This document shows, one piece after another, positions 6,786 through 12,512 of a stretch of 16,536 nt of DNA. The notes beneath the pieces were generated by a model that did no database searches, was not told where the DNA came from, and was given only the letters and a program-made list of their open reading frames with translations. The translations under genes were made by a program, and so were the position numbers. How positions within the stretch are numbered: the stretch's first letter is position 1; every line of letters begins with the position of its first letter. The DNA lies in the NCBI GenBank assembly GCA_046154545.1, contig JBJXGC010000116.1, forward strand, positions 1 to 16,536, in the 5' to 3' direction. The stretch is from JBJXGC01 sp046154545 (GTDB taxonomy: Bacteria > Chloroflexota > Dehalococcoidia > Tepidiformales > Tepidiformaceae).

Positions 6786-7846
6786 TGGCGTTCGAAATGT
6801 TCACGCCCAAGCGGGCCGGGATCGACCTCGGGACTGCGAATATTCTCGTGTATGTGAAGGGTCAGGGCATCGTCGTCAACGAGCCCTCGGTAGTGGCGCG
6901 ACATAACCGTGACAACGCCATCGTGGCTGTCGGAAACGACGCGCGGGCCATGCAGGGGCGCACGCCCGGCTCGATCAGCGTCGTCCGGCCGATGCGTGAC
7001 GGTGTCATCGCCGACTACCTGACGACCGAAGCGATGCTGCGCTACTTCATTAGCTTGATCGCCGGGCGGTTCAACCTCGTGCGGCCGGAGGTGATGGTGA
7101 CCGTGCCGGCGGGCGTCACGAGCGTCGAACAGCGGGCCGTGCGGGACGCCTCGGAGCAGGCCGGTGGGCGCAAGCCCGCCCATCTCATCCCCGAGCCGCT
7201 GGCCGCGGCTATCGGCGCCCAGGTGCCGATCGGCACAGCCCGCGGGAACATGGTCGTCAACATCGGTGGCGGGCGGACGGAAGCGGCGGTCATCTCCCTC
7301 TACGGCATCGTCGTAAGTGAGTCCGTCCGGATGGCGGGTGACCGGATCGACGAGGCGATCATGGCCTACGTCAGGCGCAGACATAACCTGATCATCGGCG
7401 AGCGCACGGCCGAGGAGATCAAGATCGCGATCGGCAGCGCCCTTCCCATTGACGAGGGGCTCAGCACCCAGGTCCGGGGCCGCGACCAGCTCAGCGGCCT
7501 GCCGAAGACCATCTCCCTGAACAGCCTGGAGGTGTCGCAGTCCATCCAGGACTGCCTCGGCACCATCGTCCAGACGGTCCGCACGGTGCTCGAGCGGACC
7601 CCGCCGGAGCTGGCGGCCGACGTTATCGACCGGGGCATCGTCCTTACGGGCGGCGGCGCCCTGCTCCGCCACATGGACGAACTCCTGACCCAGGAGACGG
7701 GGGTGCCGGTCTATGTGGCCGACAACCCCCTGGAATGCGTCGCCATCGGCGCCGGGATCGCCCTCGACCACATCGAGGTGATCAAGCGCAGCCTGCCGAC
7801 GGAGGAAGAGAACCTCGTCGGCCTCTTCCCCCAGCCCGACCGCTGA
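6785..7846 (+). CDS. mreB: MreB/Mbl-like actin homologue, rod-shape determining protein
   Basis: This is a bacterial actin of the MreB/Mbl family, which forms membrane-associated filaments that guide elongation of the wall. The product is 353 residues, slightly longer than typical, with a short C-terminal extension. Visible motifs are phosphate-1 DLGTAN (14-19), NEPSVVA (32-38), PMRDGVIADY (69-78), PAGVTSVEQRAV (108-119), the catalytic-region glutamate in LIPEPLAAAIGA (E137), and the adenosine motif GIVLTGGGALL. The phosphate-2 motif, normally DIGGGTT, is NIGGGRT (N159, R164), replacing the metal/water-positioning Asp and the first Thr. This may slow ATP hydrolysis. The ATG overlaps the murA stop, so the two are translationally coupled. 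The atpC-murA-mreB order resembles the atpC...murAA...mbl region of Bacillus, which supports an Mbl-type assignment. Confidence 0.92.
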   Translation: MAFEMFTPKRAGIDLGTANILVYVKGQGIVVNEPSVVARHNRDNAIVAVGNDARAMQGRTPGSISVVRPMRDGVIADYLTTEAMLRYFISLIAGRFNLVRPEVMVTVPAGVTSVEQRAVRDASEQAGGRKPAHLIPEPLAAAIGAQVPIGTARGNMVVNIGGGRTEAAVISLYGIVVSESVRMAGDRIDEAIMAYVRRRHNLIIGERTAEEIKIAIGSALPIDEGLSTQVRGRDQLSGLPKTISLNSLEVSQSIQDCLGTIVQTVRTVLERTPPELAADVIDRGIVLTGGGALLRHMDELLTQETGVPVYVADNPLECVAIGAGIALDHIEVIKRSLPTEEENLVGLFPQPDR

Positions 7847-7855
7847 GCGCAGGCC

Positions 7856-8536
7856 GTGCCGAGCGCCATCCTTTTCGACCTCGACGACACGCTCACCGAC
7901 TGGCCGTCGGCGCTGAACATCGCCATATCGGCCGGCCTTGAGTCGCTTGGCGTGGCGGGCGTGGAGCTGGCTCAGCGCAGCCTCTGGGACGAAATCCGCG
8001 CCTACACCTGGCTCCGTCGCGGCGAGATGGTGGTCGATCGCGCCCACTGGAAGCTGGTCTTCGAGCCGCAGGTGCCGTGGGAGCGCGCCTTCCCGCTCGA
8101 ACCGCGGGCGGCCGTGAAGGCCGCGGCGCAAGCGTTTCGGGCCGCGCTTGACCCCCGTCCGTTCGCCGAGACGGAGCCAGTACTTGCCGGGCTCGCCGGT
8201 ACCCACGTGCTGGGCGTGCTGAGCAACAACCCGATGGCGGCCCACCTGCTGCGCGGCTTCGGCCTGGGGGAGTACTTCAAGGCAGTGGTCTCGCCCGATG
8301 ACCCGTATCGCAAGCCGCACGTGCGCGCGTTCATCGATGCCTGCGCGGCCATGGGCGCCGAACCCCGCGACTGCGTGTACGTCGGGGACAGCTTCGCCAA
8401 CGATGCGGAGGGCGCCCACGCGGCCGGCCTGGCGGCTGTCTGGCTCGACCGGTTCGGGGATGAATACCCATTGCCCGCCGGGGCGAGGCGGGTCTCGAAC
8501 CTGATGGACCTGCAACCGCTGCTACAGCTGGGCTAA
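7856..8536 (+). CDS. HAD-superfamily hydrolase
   Basis: This is a cytosolic HAD phosphatase of 226 residues, unrelated in detail to the HAD gene in the atp operon. Motif I is FDLDDTLTD (D8, D10), motif II is S123 in VLSNNP, the motif III lysine is K153 in YRKPHVRAF, and motif IV is YVGDSFANDAEGA (D178, D183). The helical cap between motifs I and II contains several Trp and Arg residues. The substrate is unknown; the family includes phosphoglycolate and pyrimidine-nucleotide phosphatases. The GTG start at 7856 is nine bases after mreB with only a weak AGG upstream, so it is probably coupled to mreB. Its stop codon overlaps that of the convergent VOC gene. Confidence 0.88.
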   Translation: MPSAILFDLDDTLTDWPSALNIAISAGLESLGVAGVELAQRSLWDEIRAYTWLRRGEMVVDRAHWKLVFEPQVPWERAFPLEPRAAVKAAAQAFRAALDPRPFAETEPVLAGLAGTHVLGVLSNNPMAAHLLRGFGLGEYFKAVVSPDDPYRKPHVRAFIDACAAMGAEPRDCVYVGDSFANDAEGAHAAGLAAVWLDRFGDEYPLPAGARRVSNLMDLQPLLQLG

Positions 8537-8967
8537 AAAGTGGTGGGGTCCGGCGGCGCGGAGCGTTTCGCGGGGTCGGGCTCGCTCATCAGGCCGATGT
8601 GGTTGCCACTCGGGTCGAGCAGCACGGCGTAACGCGCGCCCCAGAACGCGTCGTACGGCGCCTGTGCGCTTGTGTGGCCCGCCGCCGTCAGTTCGGCGTG
8701 GAGGCGGTCCACTTCGTCTCGGCCCGACACGCGAAAGTTGACGACGACCCCGGACACTTCCCTCGACCAGCCCCGGTCCCAGACGGCCGCGAACGCGGTA
8801 CTGTCGAGGTCGATGGCATGGTCACCTGGCGGCCCAACCTGCCGATGATGCCCAGCCCACGGCGCGGGCGGCTCCTGCACTTCGAGGCCGAGCCGCCGGT
8901 AGAAGTCTACGGCAGCGGGCATACCGGTAACGACGATGTTGATCCCGTCCAGTTTGACCTCACCCAT
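8533..8967 (-). CDS. VOC/glyoxalase-fold protein
   Basis: This small protein (144 residues) belongs to the vicinal oxygen chelate superfamily, which includes glyoxalase I, fosfomycin-modifying enzymes, dioxygenases and resistance binding proteins. The two beta-alpha-beta-beta-beta repeats are visible: INIVVTGMPAAVDFYRRLGL at the N-terminus, then ELTAAGHTSAQAPYDAFWGA and YAVLLDPSGNHIGLMSEPD at the C-terminus. The positions that often bind metal are not clearly His/Glu (N in the first strand, L in the last), so enzymatic activity is uncertain. The ATG at 8967 has GAGG (8978-8975) seven bases upstream; a GTG at 8970 is three bases earlier with poorer spacing. The gene is convergent with the HAD gene and shares four bases with its stop. 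Substrate unknown. Confidence 0.88.
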   Translation of the reverse strand: MGEVKLDGINIVVTGMPAAVDFYRRLGLEVQEPPAPWAGHHRQVGPPGDHAIDLDSTAFAAVWDRGWSREVSGVVVNFRVSGRDEVDRLHAELTAAGHTSAQAPYDAFWGARYAVLLDPSGNHIGLMSEPDPAKRSAPPDPTTF

Positions 8968-9019
8968 CACGTTACCTCACCGCGCATAGTAGACAGCCCC
9001 GGCGGAGAGATCTACGTGC

Positions 9020-9225
9020 TCAGACCGTTGCGGGGCGACGCTTCCGGCCGCCGCTGATCGCCAGCAGCGCTTCGCGTTTGCTCAGCGGCGGCAGTTCGGC
9101 CTCGTGCGCCGCTACGAAGGCTGTCACGGCGGCCGGGTCCGTCCACGAGTACTGGCGCAGGGCCGAGCCGATGGCTTTGCGGATAAGGGGAAGTCCTTCT
9201 CTGCTGCGTGGGGGGCAAGAGGCCT
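9020..9225 (-). pseudogene. Decayed C-terminal remnant of an AlkD-type DNA glycosylase gene
   Basis: Only the last 60-70 codons of an alkD-like gene remain. The final 55 residues (IRKAIGSALRQYSWTDP, then AAHEAELPPLSKREALLAI) match the end of the intact gene at 11068-11790, with the stop codon at the same place. By hand count, bases 9053-9184 match 11101-11232 at 116 of 132 positions (about 88%). Just upstream of IRKAIG there is a two-base insertion near 9185-9190. Shifting frame restores a weak match (AAEKDF against AGETDF), and then homology fades by about 9225. No start codon or N-terminal half is present, so it is not a functional gene. The upstream edge is approximate. Confidence 0.8.
9053..9184 (+). 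repeat. Direct repeat, copy 1 (alkD 3' end)
   Basis: This is one of two direct copies of the 3' end of alkD, matching 11101-11232 at a constant offset of 2048 bases with 16 mismatches in 132 positions counted by eye. It lies within the alkD remnant. The two copies flank the phoX-like gene. Confidence 0.85.
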
Positions 9226-9395
9226 GCCGCCGGAGTGTGAGGCGGGGTCGCCTTGGTGCCCACGGCTCCGCGGCGGCGAAGAGATGACGATGGGACAGCG
9301 GCAACGTCCTGTTAACTCTCAGGGGCGAGTGTACCCCCGGCGCGGGTCACCACACGTGATTGCCGACGCCCAACACCAAGAGGAGTGTCCTGAAC

Positions 9396-10835
9396 ATGAA
9401 GAGTCCTTTACGCCGCCTCATGAAGCTGGCCACCGCCGGCGGACTGCTCGCTGGAGCCGCCATTGCCGCCAATGTTGCGGCAGCGGACGGCCTCCGTTTC
9501 TCCGAATACACACCATTGGCCGCCTCTGCCGGGCCTACGGCCAACGAAGCAACGCCGATTACATTCGGCAACCCCGCGTTCCAGCAGAAGTCGATCGCCG
9601 AGCGGCAAGTCCAGCTCGGCGCCGGGATCCCGAATAGCGGGAACTGGGACATGCTGACGCTGAACGAGACCGGCCGGAACAAGGGCCAGTTCCTCTTCAC
9701 CGTTTTCGAGACGGGCCAGTCGGGGGTACAGCGCCAGGACCTTAAGACCGGCAAGACCGAGACAATCTGGTATAGCCCGGCGTTCCTCGGACACGTCGCG
9801 TTTGACGCGTCGTACTGGACACCGTGGGGCACGTTCATCACGGCTGAGGAGAGCTGGTGTGACGCAGCGGCCGGATGCACCACCAGCCCGTACGGCCGCC
9901 TCTTCGAACTGAAGAACCCTCTCACGGCGCCGGGAATCACGGATCCAGTCACGCCGGCCAGCAACGCCGGCGCGGAGATGGCGCACCAGAACGTCATCCC
10001 TCGCGTGTCGCACGAAGGTATTCAGTTCGACAAAGCCGGCAACATGTACTTCATCGATGAGCTCAACGGCGGCAGCCTGTACAGGTACACCCCGAAGGCC
10101 AGTTGGGGCGAGATCAAGTCCGGCCGCAAGGGCTACTTCGATGCGGGCCAAACCTTCGTCCTCCGCGTCGGGGACGGCAACACGCCGAACGCCACCGGCG
10201 CCTACACCTGGGTGCCGATCACCAATGCCTCGGGTGCAGCACTGCCCGGCGCACTCACCATCACCGACCCACGCGGCGTGGCTTCAGTCGATGGCCGCAA
10301 CACGACGAACCTGGCTGCCTTCAAGGGCACCGACTACCAGCGCCCTGAGGACCTGCAGATCCAGGTCGTGAAGGGCCGCGAATACCTCTACGTGACGACC
10401 ACCACGACGCACGAGATTTACCGGCTCGACCTCCGTGGCCGCACGATCTCGGTGTTCGGTAACACGAGCACCATCGACCTTGCGACGGGACTGGCAGTGG
10501 GCAATGGGCTGGCGAACCCCGACAACCTGGCGATCGACGACAAGGGCAACATCTACATCGTCGAAGACCGCGCGGGCGGCGTGGACAACGACATCTGGTT
10601 TGCGAACGACCGGAACCAGGACGGCGACCTGACCGACGCGGGCGAAGGTCTCGGCCGGTGGGCGTCGAACGGCACGCCGGGTTCGGAGTTCACCGGTCTC
10701 TACTTCGATCCATTCGACGAGAACCGAGCCTGGGTCAACATCCAGCATCCATCCAGCCTGAACGACCGCACCATCGAGATCACCATCGGCGGTGATGACG
10801 ACGACGATGACCACGGTGACGACGACGACGACTAG
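9396..10835 (+). CDS. Secreted DUF839/PhoX-like phosphatase-family protein with Asp-rich tail
   Basis: This is an exported protein of 479 residues related to the PhoX/DUF839 alkaline phosphatase family, beta-propeller enzymes using calcium and iron. The N-terminus MKSPLRRLMKLATAGG plus a hydrophobic stretch ending VAAA-DG (about residue 30) is a signal peptide; the RR pair makes Tat export possible, as known for PhoX. Family segments are FITAEESW (147-154), VSHEGIQFDKAGNMYFIDE (204-222), YQRPEDLQI (314-322), GLANPDNLAIDDKGNIYIVED (371-391) and NIQHP (448-452). A calcium-loop-like DRNQDGD (405-411) follows. The last 13 residues are DDDDDDHGDDDDD. The frame is open to a TTG at 9360, but AGGAG at 9381-9385 and the signal peptide point to the ATG at 9396. 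Phosphatase activity is inferred from family only. It stands alone, flanked by alkD sequences. Confidence 0.85.
   Translation: MKSPLRRLMKLATAGGLLAGAAIAANVAAADGLRFSEYTPLAASAGPTANEATPITFGNPAFQQKSIAERQVQLGAGIPNSGNWDMLTLNETGRNKGQFLFTVFETGQSGVQRQDLKTGKTETIWYSPAFLGHVAFDASYWTPWGTFITAEESWCDAAAGCTTSPYGRLFELKNPLTAPGITDPVTPASNAGAEMAHQNVIPRVSHEGIQFDKAGNMYFIDELNGGSLYRYTPKASWGEIKSGRKGYFDAGQTFVLRVGDGNTPNATGAYTWVPITNASGAALPGALTITDPRGVASVDGRNTTNLAAFKGTDYQRPEDLQIQVVKGREYLYVTTTTTHEIYRLDLRGRTISVFGNTSTIDLATGLAVGNGLANPDNLAIDDKGNIYIVEDRAGGVDNDIWFANDRNQDGDLTDAGEGLGRWASNGTPGSEFTGLYFDPFDENRAWVNIQHPSSLNDRTIEITIGGDDDDDDHGDDDDD
10792..10832 (+). repeat. GAC/GAT codon run encoding the acidic tail
   Basis: A short imperfect trinucleotide run (GAT/GAC, broken by CAC and GGT) encodes an almost pure Asp C-terminus. 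Such runs are prone to length change by slippage. Functionally it could bind calcium or another cation outside the cell. Confidence 0.7.
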
Positions 10836-10902
10836 AGCCGTCATCGCTTTCCGTCCCGGGAAGCGACAGCGGTAGGACGAACGGGCGGGCACAGCCCAAC
10901 CT

Positions 10903-10935
10903 CGGCGGCGGAGTTCAACGGGAACTCCGCCGCCG
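10903..10935 (+). terminator. Strong GC hairpin after the phoX-like gene
   Basis: The arms CGGCGGCGGAGTT (10903-10915) and AACTCCGCCGCCG (10923-10935) are perfectly complementary over 13 base pairs, with a seven-base loop (CAACGGG). The hairpin lies 67 bases after the stop codon. The following bases are ATTGCGTGG, so there is no real T-run; termination without a U-tract is common in high-GC genomes but unproven here. Confidence 0.65.
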
Positions 10936-10977
10936 ATTGCGTGGCGGGGCCCGGTGAGGTCCGTTTGCAGGGGTGTC

Positions 10978-11017
10978 GTCACCATCTGGTGACCAATCGC
11001 TCAGGCGTCAGCGCCTG
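10978..11017. other. Twin short hairpins between convergent genes
   Basis: Two stems lie side by side: GTCACC/GGTGAC around ATCT (10978-10993) and CAGGCG/CGCCTG around TCAG (11002-11017). They sit between the phoX-like gene and the end of alkD, which converge, so they may act as a weak bidirectional terminator. A GGTTCGAATC sequence at 11029-11038 looks like a tRNA T-loop, but no tRNA folds around it. Confidence 0.35.
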
Positions 11018-11067
11018 GAGCTGATTCAGGTTCGAATCGTGCTACGTGCGGCTTGAGTCACGCTGCT

Positions 11068-11790
11068 TCATGGAGGCGCCGGCCGGTGCTTCCTCCCGCC
11101 TCTGATCGCGAGAAGCGCCTCGCGTCTGCTCAGCGGCGAAAGTTCGGCCTCGTGCGCCGCTACAAAGGCTGCCACGGCGCCGGGGTCCGTCCACGAGTAT
11201 TGGCGCACTGCCCAGCCGATGGCCTTGCGGATGAAGAAGTCGGTCTCACCGGCGCGGGCGAGGCAGTAGCGGAAGAGGCGCTCCGTGTCCGTCTTCTCTT
11301 TGTAGCGTAGCTGGTGGATGAGCGCCGTCCGCCGCAGCCAGAGGTTGTCGCTCTCGACCCATGCGTCCATCGTGACGGCAAGCTCCGGGAAACGGCGCAC
11401 GAGGTCTCCGGCGACATCGGCCGCCAGGCCATCGACCGTGTCCCACCAGGACTTCGTGGTGATCAGCGTGCGCGCGGCCGCGAGGAAGCCGGGCCCGCAG
11501 ACTCGGACGTGCTTCGCGAGGATGTCCATGGCCGCGTACTGGTACTCGCGCTCCGACAGCTCCCAGAGGTGGCCTGCGAGCACGCCCAGCTCGCCCTCCG
11601 TGGGCCTCGCCAGCCCGGCCAGGGCTTTCCGCTGGAGCTCACGGCGTGCCGGGGAGGGGATGCCGAGGAACGGGAAGAGGTTTCGCATGTACTTCCGCAT
11701 GGCGGCGGCTTTGGCGGGGTCCGCGTACTGAGGAAAGAGCGCGGCCAGGCGCTGGAGGGCGGTTATGTCGAAGGATGGCGGGCCTGGCAT
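11068..11790 (-). CDS. DNA alkylation repair protein, AlkD-type HEAT-repeat DNA glycosylase
   Basis: This is an intact 240-residue DNA alkylation repair enzyme of the AlkC/AlkD HEAT-like family, which removes alkylated purines from DNA by base excision. Family signatures are MRKYMRNLFPFLGIPSPARR (31-50), REYQYAAMDIL (81-91), the active-site motif KSWWDTVDGLA (113-123; W116 and D120 correspond to the Trp and catalytic Asp of Bacillus cereus AlkD), SDNLWLRRTALIHQLRYK (147-164) and FFIRKAIGWAVRQYSWTDP (185-203). The ATG at 11790 is nine bases after the rex stop, and the GGGAAG at the end of rex may serve as its ribosome-binding site, so it is probably co-transcribed with rex. A decayed partial copy lies on the other side of the phoX-like gene. 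Confidence 0.93.
   Translation of the reverse strand: MPGPPSFDITALQRLAALFPQYADPAKAAAMRKYMRNLFPFLGIPSPARRELQRKALAGLARPTEGELGVLAGHLWELSEREYQYAAMDILAKHVRVCGPGFLAAARTLITTKSWWDTVDGLAADVAGDLVRRFPELAVTMDAWVESDNLWLRRTALIHQLRYKEKTDTERLFRYCLARAGETDFFIRKAIGWAVRQYSWTDPGAVAAFVAAHEAELSPLSRREALLAIRGGRKHRPAPP
11101..11232 (+). repeat. Direct repeat, copy 2 (inside intact alkD)
   Basis: This is the second copy of the direct repeat, lying in the C-terminal coding region of the intact alkD gene. It matches 9053-9184 at about 88% identity by hand count. Confidence 0.85.
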
Positions 11791-11799
11791 CGACCGATT

Positions 11800-12435
11800 C
11801 TACTTCCCGCTGCTGTCCCGCTGCTTAATGTAGAAGGTCATGCTCTGCATGGCCAGGACGGGGTCGATGTGGCGGATGGTCACGCCTTTGGGGACGTGCG
11901 GGGCCATCGGGGCGTAGTTGAGGATCGCCTGGATGCCAGCGTTCACCAGCCGGTCAACGACTAGCTGGGCGGCGTGGGCCGGGACGGCGACGATGCCGAT
12001 GTCTACGGGGTTGGCCCGCAGGAAGGTGTCCAGCTCAGAGGCGTGGCGGACCGCCACATTGCTGACCCGCTTGCCGACGGATGCCTGGTCGCTATCGAAG
12101 ACGGCCACGATCTGGAAGCCCTGGGGTTCGAACCCGCCGTATTCGGCGATCGCCTGGCCAAGGCGGCCGACGCCGACGAGGCAGACCCGCCACTTGCGGT
12201 CGAGCCCGAGGATTTCGCGGAGCTTGGTGAGCAACCCCTGGACGTGGTAGCCGCGGCCCTGTTTGCCGAAGCGCCCGAAGTAGCTCAGGTCCTTCCGGAT
12301 CTGGGCGGGCGTCACGTCCAGCCGCTCGCCAAGGGTCTGCGAGCTGACGACCGTCTGCCCGTCAGCGGCGAGGTCTGACAGCGCCCTGGCATAGACGGGC
12401 AGGCGATTGATGACGACTTCGGGAATCTCGAGCAT
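11800..12435 (-). CDS. rex: Redox-sensing transcriptional repressor Rex
   Basis: Rex is a homodimeric repressor that senses the NADH/NAD+ ratio; NADH releases it from DNA and opens genes for fermentation or respiration. From the ATG at 12435 the product is 211 residues, the usual length. The N-terminal winged helix contains VTPAQIRKDLSYFGRFGKQG (41-60), a Rex hallmark. The Rossmann part has CLVGVGRLGQA (85-95) with D114 near its second strand, and VDIGIVAVPA (144-153). The C-terminal swapped helix is in IDPVLAMQSMTFYI (190-203). The open frame extends 17 codons further to a TTG at 12486, but that TTG is the -35 box of a good promoter, so the shorter start is preferred. No Shine-Dalgarno is seen. 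alkD follows after nine bases; selA lies upstream in the same direction. Confidence 0.95.
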   Translation of the reverse strand: MLEIPEVVINRLPVYARALSDLAADGQTVVSSQTLGERLDVTPAQIRKDLSYFGRFGKQGRGYHVQGLLTKLREILGLDRKWRVCLVGVGRLGQAIAEYGGFEPQGFQIVAVFDSDQASVGKRVSNVAVRHASELDTFLRANPVDIGIVAVPAHAAQLVVDRLVNAGIQAILNYAPMAPHVPKGVTIRHIDPVLAMQSMTFYIKQRDSSGK

Positions 12436-12438
12436 CAA

Positions 12439-12456
12439 TTGTGAAATCCGTAACGA
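12439..12456. promoter_or_regulatory. Candidate Rex operator (autoregulation)
   Basis: The plus-strand 18-mer TTGTGAAATCCGTAACGA has a perfect left half of the Rex consensus TTGTGA-N6-TCACAA and a right half matching at four of six positions. It overlaps the predicted transcription start of rex, where binding would block transcription. Because one half is degenerate, the site may be weak. Confidence 0.5.
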
Positions 12457-12486
12457 AATATAGCCTCGCGAGCCAACGGCTGGCAA
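12457..12486 (-). promoter_or_regulatory. Sigma-70-type promoter of rex
   Basis: Read on the minus strand, TTGCCA (12486-12481) and TATATT (12462-12457) are separated by 18 bases. Each matches the sigma-70 consensus at five of six positions. Transcription would begin near 12450, giving a leader of about 15 bases before the ATG at 12435. The promoter lies between selA and rex. Confidence 0.65.
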
Positions 12487-12512
12487 CGAATCACTGTTAA
12501 CGCGCCGAGAAG

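Noticed and set aside
6782..8515. A 577-codon open frame on the minus strand opposite mreB and the HAD gene
   Set aside because: It lies fully antisense to well-conserved genes, its composition (rich in Arg, Asp, Gly, His, Val) is typical of the shadow frame of high-GC coding DNA, and it shows no family motif.
9311..9335. Possible Pho-box or promoter upstream of the phoX-like gene (GTTAAC and TGTACC elements)
   Set aside because: Only one repeat unit and weak matches; not distinguishable from chance.
11029..11038. GGTTCGAATC, a tRNA T-loop-like sequence near selA's region, considered as part of a tRNA (even tRNA-Sec) or a tRNA-derived attachment site
   Set aside because: The flanking bases give only a four-pair T stem with a mismatch, and no acceptor or anticodon stem can be built on either strand.
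12436..12486. The N-terminal extension of Rex starting at TTG 12486
   Set aside because: The TTG is the -35 box of a good promoter, and the ATG at 12435 gives the usual Rex length.
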